A stretch of DNA of 64,000 nucleotides from Chara braunii (Eukaryota > Streptophyta > Charophyceae > Charales > Characeae). The notes under the pieces are model-generated. The model was not told the DNA's origin, did no database searches, and saw only the letters and a list, made by a program, of their open reading frames with translations. The stretch covers positions 1,584,098 to 1,648,097 of the forward strand of contig BFEA01000018.1 of assembly GCA_003427395.1 (NCBI GenBank). The letters are read 5' to 3'. Both the position numbers and the translations under genes were made by a program. Positions within the stretch are counted from its first letter, which is position 1. Each line of letters begins with the position of its first letter. This document shows, one piece after another, positions 53,970 through 63,992 of the stretch.

Positions 53970-56158
53970 CCACCGAACTCCTCCTCCTCGTCCTCCTTCT
54001 CGTACCCCATACCGTTAATGAAAATCCTATCCCCTACGTCCTCGACCTTCAATTGGTCCCCCTTGGGACCCCTATCCGCCAAGGGCACCTCCTCCAGACG
54101 GACTCGGCACACCCTCGACTGACTCCCCTTGCGTCTAGCAATGCTGGTCCGGTTACGTTCATCTTGCGCGTCTACGGTCCTTAGGACTACTCAGATTTCA
54201 TCAGGACTTTGGATCGAGAGGGTCTGACTTCCATCCGGCAAATCAACCGTGGTCGCGTGTACTGCGCTCAGCCAGGTCCTTTCGAGGATCAATTCGGAGA
54301 AGCACTCTTTTATTGAAAAGATCGGGACTGTGGCCTCTACGCCAGCGACTTCAATCACGGGACTATGACACACTCCTTCCGCCGGTTGCAGCTTGTTATC
54401 AGCCCCTACCATTGACATCGATACCCCTCGATCTATCTCCAAACCCAGTTCCCGGGAGTCCCTACACACCGTAGACTCGGACCCGTTATCCACTAGGGCC
54501 CTTATTTTCTTCCCACTTACCACTGCCTGGAGCTGGCCGCTACCTAACACGTAGAATTTCTTGGCCTCTTCTCCCGAGAAGAAGTTGGCAGGTAGTTCCT
54601 CCATGGTAACGCGGGAGGCCTGTACTTCTTCCTTGGCTGGACCCTCCACCGGTACCGTGGGCCCCCATGCGAGCGGGACTCTTACCTTCCTCGTGATGCT
54701 TAGGAGTTTTTCCCTGGCGCTTTTCCTGGCGGCTAGATATTCCAAAAGTGTGCACTGCATAGGATGCATCAGGGTCCTCCTAAGGGGGGCTACTGTGTCT
54801 ATCTCATCCAGAGTGCACTTCATTTTGAACTTTTTGGGCCCCTTTTTTTTAGGCGATTTGGGTGAGGTGGGCTCTTCCTTCTTTTCCTCCACCGCTTTTG
54901 CATCAGCCATCGGTTGGTCATTGTCGCCGCTCCTTACTTCCGTACCCTCCGTCACGTTAGCTTGGCTCTCAGACGTCTCGGTCCCAACCTGCGTTCTCAC
55001 CCTTAGGCAAGACCTCTCTTCCTCGGGCTGGGTTTCTATAAACTTAATGCTTGACACCTGGGGTTCCCTAATGGACACCCCCCCCGATGACTCCGTCATT
55101 TGGATATGGGTTGTGTTGGAGGAGCTCCCGACTTCCGGTTTCTTCCCCAACCTAGCCTCCTGGAGGGCCATCCTTTTGTCTACGTTCACCTTCATTGATG
55201 GGTAAAAGGAGACCGCCTCTCCGCTATCTCCCCACACAACCCACTTGTTCTCATTCAGTTTGACCACCCCCAATCTTAAGGCCTCCGTGAGATAAGGGCA
55301 GTCCCTCTTGATGTGATTTTCTTCATTGCAGTAGACACACCCGTTTCGAGCTTGTGGGTTGTTGGGGCGCGGACCCCCTTGTGTGGCCGTCGCTATAGGC
55401 GCAGGTGGAGTCGGTGGCGGTGGTGCCGGCGGCGGTGATGCCCTAACCTCCGGTCGTGGCCCAAAAGTCCTTGCTTGAGGGGTGTCTCCCCATCTTCCAT
55501 CCCTAGCATCCTTCCAATGGGAACTCCCCCTATCGGAACCACGATTCCCCCCTATCTCCCGGTCGTTCCTCCAACCTCCTTGGCCACTTGATTCGTTCCT
55601 CCATCCGGTCGGCCGTTCTCCCCACCGGGGACCAGGTGGCCCCGGGGGCGGTCTATCGTTCCCCCTCGGACCATCGTTCCGCGTGCCTCGGATGTTGCAG
55701 AGTGTCATGTCCAAGGTCTCCTTCATGTAATCCCTCACATCTACTCCTCCCTCCGTGAAAACCACCTCCGTGACTTTATCGAAATAGGCAGAATCCCTCA
55801 GGGCCTTCTCAAGGACCTCTTTCCTATTTTTCTCGGGCAGGTGTAGCATGAACATCACGCACCTATCTACTTCAGATAGCATACCCCTATCCACTAGGGC
55901 TTGGGACAGGCGCTTGAACCTACGGGTGAAGGCTACCAAGCTCTCCCGTTCCCCCCTTGTGATTCGTCACAAGCCCTCCACGGTCGGGATCTGGTCATCA
56001 CAGGCGAAAGTCTGCAATAGGCTCGCCTTGAAGGTCCTCCACTGTCCGTCTGAGGGGTAGATAGCCCGAATCGCGGGGTGTAACTCGGGGTCCGAGTGCT
56101 GGATAAAATAGTCGATCCACTCCCTTTCGGAGAATCTTTTACGGTAAGCATAACTCTC
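53947..56158 (-). pseudogene. Ty3/Gypsy gag core, CCHC knuckle and aspartic protease
   Basis: One frame, preceded by the TGA at 56159-56161 and broken by TGA at 55967-55969 and 54191-54193. The capsid-like part has EREWIDYFIQHSDPEL, DGQWRTFKASLL and LVAFTRRFKRLSQAL. A Pro/Gly/Arg-rich linker precedes the nucleocapsid knuckle CVYCNEENHIKRDC (C-x2-C-x4-H-x4-C). The protease has IRALVDNGSESTVC, a DNG triad in place of the usual DSG/DTG, and LILERTWL where ILGRxWL is usual. The protein then runs to an acidic EKEDEEEEFGG before the RT frame takes over. All stops in this frame up to that point are TGA. Confidence 0.8.
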
Positions 56159-56758
56159 TCATTTCTCCACGAACCCAGTCACATCCCGTCCGTCGAAGAA
56201 AAGTGTCTCCAGACCTAGGTTGACATCGTAATAAGGGACTCGTCGGTTGTCGTATCGGCGAAAATAGGGACCTTCCATTGGGCCATCGATTGCCGGGTCG
56301 TACGGCTTGTACCACGAGGGATCCGACTCCTCCACCCGGCCCCGGGGTCTAGGCGGTTCCCAGGGGTCTTCCCCGTAGCGGCCTCGCTCATCCAGCCAAT
56401 CCGTCTCCCACCGAGCGGGGCCCTGCCCCCTAAAGCTCCTCCAGGCCTCCACCCCCTGATTTCTGCCCGTTATCTCGTCGGGAACCCGGACAGCATCCGT
56501 TTCTCTTACGACCCATCTTCGTGGCCTACTACCTGCCTCCGCCGGCCTCTTGTCTCTAAAGTCCCTTCTACTCGGTCCCCCCTCCTCTTCTCTCCTCGGT
56601 GGCCGGTAACCCAACCTATCTCTTGAAAATTCGAGAGCTTCTCCCATTCTTGTGTCAGGTAAATCCGCCCACCGAGACTCTATAGGAAGGCCCCTCGAGC
56701 CCTCGATCTCCCCTTCTCGCGTAGGCATTCGCATCTCCGTGCCAGTTCTCGGCCCCAC
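56159..56758 (-). pseudogene. Gag N-terminal segment, second copy
   Basis: About 200 codons ending at TGA 56159-56161, directly in frame with the gag core. It contains ESRWADL, RDRLGYRPPRREEE and RPAEAGSRPRRWV, which also occur in 57744-58280 (ESRWADL, RDRQGYRPLRREEE, RSAEAGGRPRRWV). It is highly charged and low in hydrophobics, typical of a disordered gag N-terminus. The start at 56758 is not an ATG; the frame is cut by the satellite insertion. Confidence 0.65.
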
Positions 56759-56799
56759 TAGAGAGAAGGTTAATAGATGTCTTTATTTTCATGTTATTT

Positions 56800-57745
56800 T
56801 CAGCTGCTTCAGACGGGTGTGAGGTACTTGGATGGGAAAACCTGAAACTACTTTCAAAAGCTTCAACCACTTCAGGTCATTTCAGAGGTTTCAAATTCCC
56901 AACCGGAACTCCTGTAATGACTTGAAGTGGCTGAAGCTTTTGAAAGCGGTTTCAGGTCCCCCTATCCAAGCATTTGGATGGGGGGACCTGAAACCGCTTT
57001 TAGAAGCTTCAGCCATTGCATATTATTTCAGAGGTTTCAGATCTCCCCACCTGAAACTCCTTAAATGATCTGAAGTAGCTGAAAATCTGAAAGCGGTTTA
57101 AGAGGTTCCCATCCAACCATTTGGATGGGGGGACCTGAAACCTCTTTCAGAAGCTTCAGCCACTTCAGATCATTTCAAAGGTTTCAGGTCTCTCCATCTG
57201 AANNNNNNNNNNNNNNNNNNNNNNNNNNNNNNNNNNNNNNNNNNNNNCATCTGAAACTCCTGAAATAATCTGAAGTGGCTGAAAATTTGAAAGCGGTTTC
57301 AGATTCCCCCATCCAACCATTTGGATGGGGGGACCTGAAACCACTTTCAGAAGCTTCAACCACTTCAGATCATGTCAGAGGTTTCAGGTCTCCCCATCTG
57401 AAACTTCTGAAATAATATGAAGCTGCTGAAAATCTGAAAGCGGTTTGAGATGCATCAATCCAACCATTTGGATGGGGGGACCTGAAACCGCTTTCAGAAG
57501 CTTAAACCACTTCAGTTTTTTTCAGAGGTTTCAGGCCTCCCCACCTGAAACTCCTGAAATGACTTGAAGTGGCCCACAACAACGTTGATCAAAACAAAAA
57601 CAGGCAAAAAAAAAAAAAAAAAAAAACATAAAATATTACCCCAAAACCAGCTGTAACTCCTGAAATGGCATGAAGTGTCTTCATGTCATTCCAGTGTTTT
57701 CAGGCTTCTCCTAACAGACTTCAGGATCTTTCATTCTGAAATTTC
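56800..57745. repeat. 147-bp foldback satellite inside gag
   Basis: The segment CATTTGGATGGGGGGACCTG starts at 56971, 57118, 57318 and 57465, with a related start near 56825. The period is 147 bp except across the gap (200). Each unit is itself an inverted repeat: GAAACCGCTTTCAG, AAGCTTCAGCCACTTCAG and their complements surround a CTCCCCA centre. An A22 run and N gap (57203-57247) are included. It separates two copies of a gag segment. Confidence 0.85.
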
Positions 57746-58280
57746 AGGAGGTCGTTAACCACTTGTGCCCCACTAAGACCTGCCTTTCACCGGTGACGGC
57801 CTCCGGCCCCCTTTCGACCCATCTCCGTGGCCTACCGCCGGCTTCAGCTGACCTTCCTTCTTTTAAGTCCCTCCTGTCCTGACACTCCTCTTCCTCCCTC
57901 CTAAGTGGTCGATACCCCTGTCTATCTCTAGGAAATTCCCGTGCTTCCTCCAACCTTGCTTCCGCATCCATTAGGTCCGCCCACCGGGATTCCACCGGAA
58001 CGCCTCTTGCGGCCTCGGTGACCCCTTCGTTTACCGACACCCGTGGCCCCACATCCCTGTGCACTCGCATTTCCGTGCCAGCTCTTTGCCCCTTTGAGGC
58101 ATGTCTCTCTCCCGAAGCCATTTCCGGAACCCCCTCGGCCCTATCTAGCGTCTCTGCTCCCTCTGTCATTTTTTCCACTACCCTACTTAGACTGGCCCCC
58201 AACTCGGGGCTATTCACTATCCCCCTTCTTTCAGTGGTTTCCGGCGGACTAGCGAGACCAGCCTCTACTTCACTCTCCAT
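57744..58280 (-). pseudogene. Gag N-terminal segment, first copy (ATG start)
   Basis: ATG at 58280-58278. The charged protein starts MESEVEAGLASPPETTERRG and includes LSRVVEKMTEGAETLDRA, a possible short coiled coil. Its second half duplicates the segment at 56159-56758. It ends in the satellite at about 57760, so the last residues (about VLVGHKWLTTS) are partly satellite-encoded. This is the likely start of the Gag polyprotein. Confidence 0.6.
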
Positions 58281-58299
58281 GCACCCTTATTGACAATTT

Positions 58300-58510
58300 C
58301 TAGTCGCCTCCCTCACTATCGTCCGCGTTACCTTCCGGCTCGTCCCCTTCACTACTGTCTGCGGTATCTTCCGAGTTCTCTTCTTCCTCCGATCCCCCAT
58401 TCTCCACACTAGAATCCTCGTCAGCACCCTCTCCCTCCGACTCCTCGCTGGTCACCGTCCACCAAGAATCCCTCAGTTTCTTCTCCTCGCTGGCGGCCAA
58501 CGCAAGATTC
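58300..58510 (-). CDS. ORF E of array 1, very acidic segment
   Basis: About 70 residues with SEESEGEGADEDSSVENGG-type sequence. No ATG; the frame overlaps the end of ORF D by about 30 bases in the +2 frame, as if a frameshift had separated an acidic tail from D. Probably a disordered linker. Confidence 0.4.
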
Positions 58511-59189
58511 GCATCTCCAGGTCCGAGATGCCCCTAATCCCTTCTTGCGCACACCTCCTAATCAAGTCCCTGTCCACATCACCAGCTTGTCCAGAGAACA
58601 GGGGCTTGATGAACTCTCCAACGCGCGCCCACCACTCGAAGTCGGTGTCCTCTCTCGACTCCCAGCACTGGGTGAATAGCTCGTGCCCTCCTTCTTCACC
58701 CAGTGGGAATTTTTCTATCACCTGACCCCTCAATCGGACTCTTCTCACGGTCTCGTCGTCCGCATAGAGTAGTCGATAGGCCCAGGTAGGGATAGTCCAA
58801 GTTCTCCCGTGGGCTGCCCTTGGAACATCCGTCCTCCCTCGGTACTCTACCCTATCAATCACGGGGCCCTCCGGGCCACCCCCTCTCAATCTCCTTACTC
58901 GTTCCAGGGCCCTTTTGGCGATGCCTAGAGGATCTTTCCCTTCCGCCAATTCAGTTGCGAAGATTAGCCGGGCGTCAGGGGACAAAAACATTTCCGCCTT
59001 TCTCGTACAATTGTTCCCCTCGGACGCCACTAAAAACCTGACCACTGTCTCCTGCTCGTAAATTTCGAAGAACTCGGTAGTCACTTCTCCTTCCCCTCTC
59101 ACTCTCGGGAGAGTTACTCCATATCGTCCTCCCCACGTCCGAGCTCTTTCTATGGTACCAACGGGGTCCCCCCTCTCGTACCGAATCAT
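58473..59189 (-). CDS. ORF D of array 1, unknown domain protein, 238 aa
   Basis: ATG at 59189-59187. In the same frame upstream lies ORF C, separated only by a TGA (AGG TGA AGA) and two codons, so C and D may have been one protein. Motifs: RYGVTLPRVRG, TVVRFLVASEG, KAEMFLSPDARLIFA, GKDPLGIAKRALERVRRL and PRAAHGRTW. These align with ORF A (VVSVTLPRARL, AFIRFAVSREG, ETRIFLSKEGLVEIA, GQDPLWDARAVRGRL). The ends carry Trp-rich helices. Function unknown; no known domain. Confidence 0.6.
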   Translation of the reverse strand: MIRYERGDPVGTIERARTWGGRYGVTLPRVRGEGEVTTEFFEIYEQETVVRFLVASEGNNCTRKAEMFLSPDARLIFATELAEGKDPLGIAKRALERVRRLRGGGPEGPVIDRVEYRGRTDVPRAAHGRTWTIPTWAYRLLYADDETVRRVRLRGQVIEKFPLGEEGGHELFTQCWESREDTDFEWWARVGEFIKPLFSGQAGDVDRDLIRRCAQEGIRGISDLEMRILRWPPARRRN

Positions 59190-59198
59190 CCGGGGTCT

Positions 59199-59675
59199 TC
59201 ACCTTACGTCGGCCAACCTTGCGGCGGCCGCTGCAAGTGAGTCCTCGCACCTGGTGTGTCCAGTCTCTTCGTCCTCTTCCGGTGTTCGGCGCAAAACCTC
59301 TTTGTACTCTGCCGACCTATCCCAAAATCGGGTCTCCACAAGGTGCGTCCTAGACGTCAGCGGTGTTCCTAGATATCTAGAATCTTCTTTGAATCTTCTC
59401 TCTACCTCTAGCAAAGGTTCCCTCCAAGCCCTTGAGGATCTTATTCCACTTACGTCTCTAATGTGGATTGAAAAGTTGGCTAGTGTGGTCCAACTCCTTC
59501 TTTTCCACAAGGCCAGGCGTCGGACCTCTACTAGAAACTCCTTCTCGGCGCGGGCCATTCGGTCCTCTCCCAATTCTGGGTTAAGCTCCGCACTCCCCTC
59601 GACCCTAACCTCGCTAACGTCCTCGCAGGTCTCTAATTCCCAACGAATCATATTGGAGACGAACGAGGCTCTCAT
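59199..59675 (-). CDS. ORF C of array 1, unknown, 158 aa
   Basis: ATG at 59675-59673, eight codons after an in-frame TAG, and four bases after the TGA of ORF B. It contains EKEFLVEVRRLALWKRRSW and LANFSIHIRDVSG, which resemble the strand pair of the shared domain, and ends in an Ala-rich segment before TGA 59199-59201. Continuous in frame with ORF D apart from this stop. Confidence 0.5.
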   Translation of the reverse strand: MRASFVSNMIRWELETCEDVSEVRVEGSAELNPELGEDRMARAEKEFLVEVRRLALWKRRSWTTLANFSIHIRDVSGIRSSRAWREPLLEVERRFKEDSRYLGTPLTSRTHLVETRFWDRSAEYKEVLRRTPEEDEETGHTRCEDSLAAAAARLADVR

Positions 59676-59679
59676 CCCC

Positions 59680-59868
59680 TCACCCCGTGAGAAGATCTAT
59701 CGTGACCTCGTCGAGGATAGCGATTGTGGTCGTCTCAAGTAGCTTGATTCTAGCTAAGGACCCAGACCTAGCTCTCCTTTCTTCCTCCCAGCACAGAGCG
59801 AGGATCCGGTGAAACTCTTCCCTCACTCTATCCAACCCCACAAGCCCCTCAAGGTCCGGCTCGTTCAT
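59680..59868 (-). CDS. ORF B of array 1, 62 aa, helical
   Basis: ATG at 59868-59866, with an in-frame TAG two codons upstream (TAG GAG ATG) and a 20-base overlap with ORF A. It is predicted to be mostly helical from its Leu/Glu/Arg pattern (LVGLDRVREEFHRILALCW). No domain recognised. Confidence 0.5.
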   Translation of the reverse strand: MNEPDLEGLVGLDRVREEFHRILALCWEEERRARSGSLARIKLLETTTIAILDEVTIDLLTG

Positions 59869-60628
59869 CTCCTAACTTCCGTCGACGACACACAATAGCT
59901 ATCCGAATCAAATTTGAGGGGTCGAACCCCGCTAGCTCTCCCTCGCAGATCTTTCCGAAGTATCTCCACGATATCTTAGACTCCCTCACGTGCCGACCCC
60001 ACCTTTCAAAGGCGTAACCCAGGTCCTCTAGAGTCGACCAATCGTCTCTATAGGGATCCCAAAAACACCAAGTTAACAAGGTATGGAGGTCCGATCTTGT
60101 GAACCTGAACTCACTTAGGATGGAAATCCTTCTTTCTACTGCCCTCTTAGCAGCTTTGGAGGGGTAGACCCGCTCAAAAATGAAACGGGGGACCTCCACC
60201 GGCTCACTGGAGAGGAACCGTGGTATTTCTTCCCAACCCCCGCAGGTCACTAGATACTCCTCGTCGCACCCTTCGTGAGGCCTCAATTCCTCTACTAACT
60301 CTCCTAGCCGGCCTCTCACGGCTCGAGCGTCCCAGAGAGGGTCTTGCCCAATCCGTAAGCTACGCGCTATCTCCACAAGGCCTTCCTTGGAAAGGAATAT
60401 TCGGGTTTCTCCAACTACGACCTTCCCCTCGCGACTCACTGCAAACCGTATGAAAGCCTTACCTCGCCGGATTTCCCCTTCTTCTCGCAGGAGAGTCCTA
60501 GTTGGCTCAATCAGTCTGGCCCTAGGTAGAGTGACACTGACAACCTCCCCGGTATCCTCTATGGGCTCTATGGACGCCCAAAGAGTCCTCGGGATCCCCC
60601 TTATAATCGGCCCTCGAAACCCCGCCGG
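59849..60628 (-). CDS. ORF A of array 1, unknown domain protein, no ATG
   Basis: The frame is open from after TAA (60629-60631) to TGA at 59849, about 259 codons, with no ATG near its start. It contains VVSVTLPRARL, AFIRFAVSREG, ETRIFLSKEGLVEIA, GQDPLWDARAVRGRL, EVPRFIFERVYPSK and a Trp-rich C-terminal part. It is the first ORF after the zeta leader. Translation would need a non-AUG start, splicing or an upstream fusion. The domain is shared with ORFs D, H, I and J; the family is unknown. Confidence 0.55.
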   Translation of the reverse strand, partial: PAGFRGPIIRGIPRTLWASIEPIEDTGEVVSVTLPRARLIEPTRTLLREEGEIRRGKAFIRFAVSREGKVVVGETRIFLSKEGLVEIARSLRIGQDPLWDARAVRGRLGELVEELRPHEGCDEEYLVTCGGWEEIPRFLSSEPVEVPRFIFERVYPSKAAKRAVERRISILSEFRFTRSDLHTLLTWCFWDPYRDDWSTLEDLGYAFERWGRHVRESKISWRYFGKICEGELAGFDPSNLIRIAIVCRRRKLGDERAGP

Positions 60629-60739
60629 TTAGACACCTGCTCTTCTCCGAAGAGGCGGGCGTACGGAACGTCCGCGACGAGGGATCAGAGTCCCTCAAAC
60701 TCTCTCAACCTCCCAAATATGGCGGATAGCTCACTCCTT

Positions 60740-61330
60740 GGGAGAATTCCCGCGTCCACGCTCTCGAGCGCATCGGTCCGGCACCTCACGCGGCAGCGCG
60801 GGACCCTCTCGGCAGCGTCATGCAGGAGTTGGACCAACCTCGTCGCGAACACACCAATGGAGCTTCCTTAGGCCGCTCCGGCCAAGTGCTCCAGCCATAC
60901 CTCTCGCGAGCCCCTACGACAGGATAGGGCTTACGCGAGGCACAACTTACCTCCACCTTACGAGAGCTGTCACCTCCCTTCGGTGGGCGTATCCCTGCCG
61001 AGCTACCAGTCCACAGTACGAAAGCTAATCAGTTGCAATCGCAGAGGTGGACCAGCCGAGGGCGTTTCTCTTTCGCTGTAGCATAGGGGGTAAGAGTGGT
61101 AATACGCCTATCGGACCCGCACGCGAATCGACATCTTGGGGGGCTGGGGTCCCAAGCGCGGCTCGTCGTCGGTCGACTAGGACGCATCCCACACGCCACG
61201 CGCACACCACTTTACAAACACAAAAATAAAACACACACACACACAAAACAACACAACACAAACAACGCGACAACGCTCCTAGCCCCTCGGTAGCCAACCC
61301 ATAACTTTCCAATGCGGAAATCAGATAGGC
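60740..61330 (-). repeat. Zeta leader module, copy 3 of 3
   Basis: The minus strand has GTCGACCGACGACGAGCC, CTTGGG/CCCAAG arms, AACGCCCTCGGCTGGTCCAC, GGTAGCTCGGCAGGGATACG and the hairpin CCACC-GAA-GGGAG-loop-CTCTC-GTAA-GGTGG (60953-60986), and ends CTCCTGCATGAC. It lies about 110 bases upstream of ORF A. Confidence 0.7.
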
Positions 61331-61820
61331 GTCACACACGAGACTCAGTATAAAACCGCGTGGACGCAGGGCCTACTCGCATTTGACTCGCAATGCAAAC
61401 GTGCACAAGCAGTCGCAATAATGGCGTACTATGTAGTGCCCATAATCAGGCGGTCTCTCGTGGATCCGAGTACCGCTTATGACACTCAAGTGTCAGACTC
61501 GAAGTGTCGTGAGGGTCTAATCCCTCACAACATTGCACGGCTAAAGGAATAGTCGTGCAGCCGCCACGGGACCTCCGACCTTTGGTCTGAGCGTCTCGGT
61601 AAGCAAGGCTAATAGGCTCTGCACGGGGGCAAATTCCTTCCCTGCAGAGTCTAGGGCTTGGGATGTCGTGGACAAGGACCTTGAATCCCGGCCCAGGACC
61701 AACGTCCGACTATAAAAATCTTCCAAAAAACAAAGGATAAAAGGGATCTCCCTTTTCTCTTAAATCATAACCTGGTTAACCCTGACACACGATCTCAGTA
61801 GGCCGCGCACATACCCAAGG

Positions 61821-61822
<2 letters not shown>

Positions 61823-61890
<68 letters not shown>
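61823..61890. repeat. TA microsatellite
   Basis: About 33 uninterrupted TA units inside E3. The corresponding place in E1 has only TATATGTATACATG. Confidence 0.95.
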
Positions 61891-61893
<3 letters not shown>

Positions 61894-62559
61894 CTTATTT
61901 ATATAGGACGATCACTTCTCACAGTCACAGTGGGACTCCTCTCAGCCATATATGTATGTAATCACAGGCAGCCACATCCAGAAGCCGAACCACAACCATA
62001 CCTGCAATCACATTAAAGATTCATCCAGAAGTCCACACACTGCACGGGGTCAACTTCAACCATTCCTTGCACTCATACCCCTCGCTTTAGCCATACAAGC
62101 GTCACTCGTGCAACTCTTAAATAAACACTCAGTACTTTTATTGGATGACCATTCAATAAAGCCCGGGTGAAAACACAACAAAACAGTTCAATCACAAGGC
62201 TAAAGCCTTTAGGTTGGGTGGCAGGAGTGAGTTGGAGTTGAATCGTAAACCGACGAATCGGCAACCGACCTGTTATCAGTGATAACAGAAGATGATCCTC
62301 GTGGGATCAGGCTGAAACTAGTCAAAGTCCTGAATCGAATGTCCAAGAAAGGCCTGTACCATAAGAAAGGTCAATGCCCAAGCTAAATCATCAGCATATG
62401 GGGAATAAACCTCCATAGCACATTCTCACTCGAAGTTACCTGCCAACTGAGTCCAAGCCTACCTCTAAGCCGGTGCCTAAAGCAAAGGTAGACTAATGGC
62501 AGGATCTGCCCTATTCAGGGTGGATCATCAAAATCGCCACCTGTCAAAATATAATCTAT

Positions 62560-62880
62560 CTCCTCTAAACTAAGAAAATTTTGGCAGCGCTTCCCGTAGG
62601 AAAAATGCCTTTTCAGAATTTATATAAGTCCAAATATAGAAGCAGAAATAATATTTAACTCTTGAAAGTCCAATTTTGTCAAACTCCCTGAATTAGTAAA
62701 AATTTAGACAGCACTCCCTTTAGAAACGGACACTTCCCAGATTTATACTAAGTCAGATATGAACTCAAAAAACAACTCGAGTTCAATTTAGACAGGATTT
62801 AACTAACTCCTTAGTTTTGCAGAAATTTCGGCAGCACTTCCCGTAGAGAAAGTAGCTTGTCAAGATTTATACAAAGCCAA
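62560..62880 (-). repeat. Stem-loop array II of E3
   Basis: The minus strand carries modules with TTTCTA, GGGAAGCGCTGCC and AAATTT blocks, as in E1 and E2. It also preserves the empty site of the hAT-like insertion of E2 (near 62565-62580). Confidence 0.6.
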
Positions 62881-63157
62881 GTAAAAAAATGATCCCAGAA
62901 AATGCGAGAATTGATCTAAGTAAAAAAAACTTAACTCAGAAAATGCAGGAATTGAAACTAACTCCAACGGCTCCAGCACGTGGCGATCGACTAAAGCGAC
63001 TACCTATCAAATTGAAACTCAGACCAAGTAGTAGCCTCCCTCAGTCACATGCAGGCCAAACCACAAAGGTAAGTACTCTCGCCATCCCTTAGTCAACCTG
63101 AACAAACAATAGTTCATGATCTCTCAATGATTTAACCCTTTATACCCTGCTTACATA

Positions 63158-63992
63158 AGGCATAGGTCAGGCCACATGAACTTACAGAGCGCGTCCAACT
63201 TAGCCAGACCTAAAGTCAGAATACCTAAACTTATAGAGCATTCTGACTCAATCAAGTATACACAAACAAAGTGCACAACTACTCTTCTCTTCTTTGGGCA
63301 CGAGACTAAACTTCTCTAGTCGCCCTGAACTGTTTAAAGTATCCGGGTTATATATACCTGTCTTCCCCTTTGTCTTCTAAGGCTGCATATGATTGAACTA
63401 ACTTAAGTTCAGCCTGCCCCAGTTTACCATCGGTTTTATTCTTAATTATACTCTCTTCAAGTTGTGATAGGTTTTAGTCAGACCACCTAAACTTATAGAA
63501 TGATCTGATTCGCTCGTTCTTAAATAGAATAATAGTAAGGTATAGCCAAATTATAACCATTGGGCTCCAGCATGTGCGACGCTTCGAGTCAAACCCCCTG
63601 AACTTACAGAAGAGTCTGCCTCTCCACCTGATTTCTTTCTCTCTGAGCCTTCTTGTGTGTGGCATTGGGTTAGACCCCCTGAACTTACAGAAGGGCCTGC
63701 CCCTTTGTCAGGTCCATTCCTTTAAAATAAATGTAGGAAGAAACTGAGCCACCTAATTTTATAGAGCAGCTCAGTCCCCTCGTTCAGAAACCAAAGAAAC
63801 TGAGAAAACCCAAAAAAAAACAAGGCAACTCAAAGCACAAAAACTTATTGAATGCTTTAAGCCCCTGAAAATCAAATACAGTTAAACACTCCCAAGTCAG
63901 AGCAGTCAGGTCACCTAAACTTATAGAGCGTCCTGACCCTCCATGCAATTCACAGCACCGGGCCTCCCCAAACTTATGCGGACTTCCCAGCC
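63158..63992 (-). repeat. Stem-loop array I of E3
   Basis: The minus strand carries the TAAGTT-loop modules. GTCAGAAT/ATTCTGAC (63247-63215) is a perfect 8-bp stem where E1 and E2 have other sequence. ACTGAG/CTCAGT (near 63750-63785) and GTCAGG/CCTGAC (near 63905-63940) also pair. Confidence 0.75.

Noticed and set aside
54561-55205. Plus-strand ORF of 214 codons
   Set aside because: Antisense shadow of the gag-protease frame.
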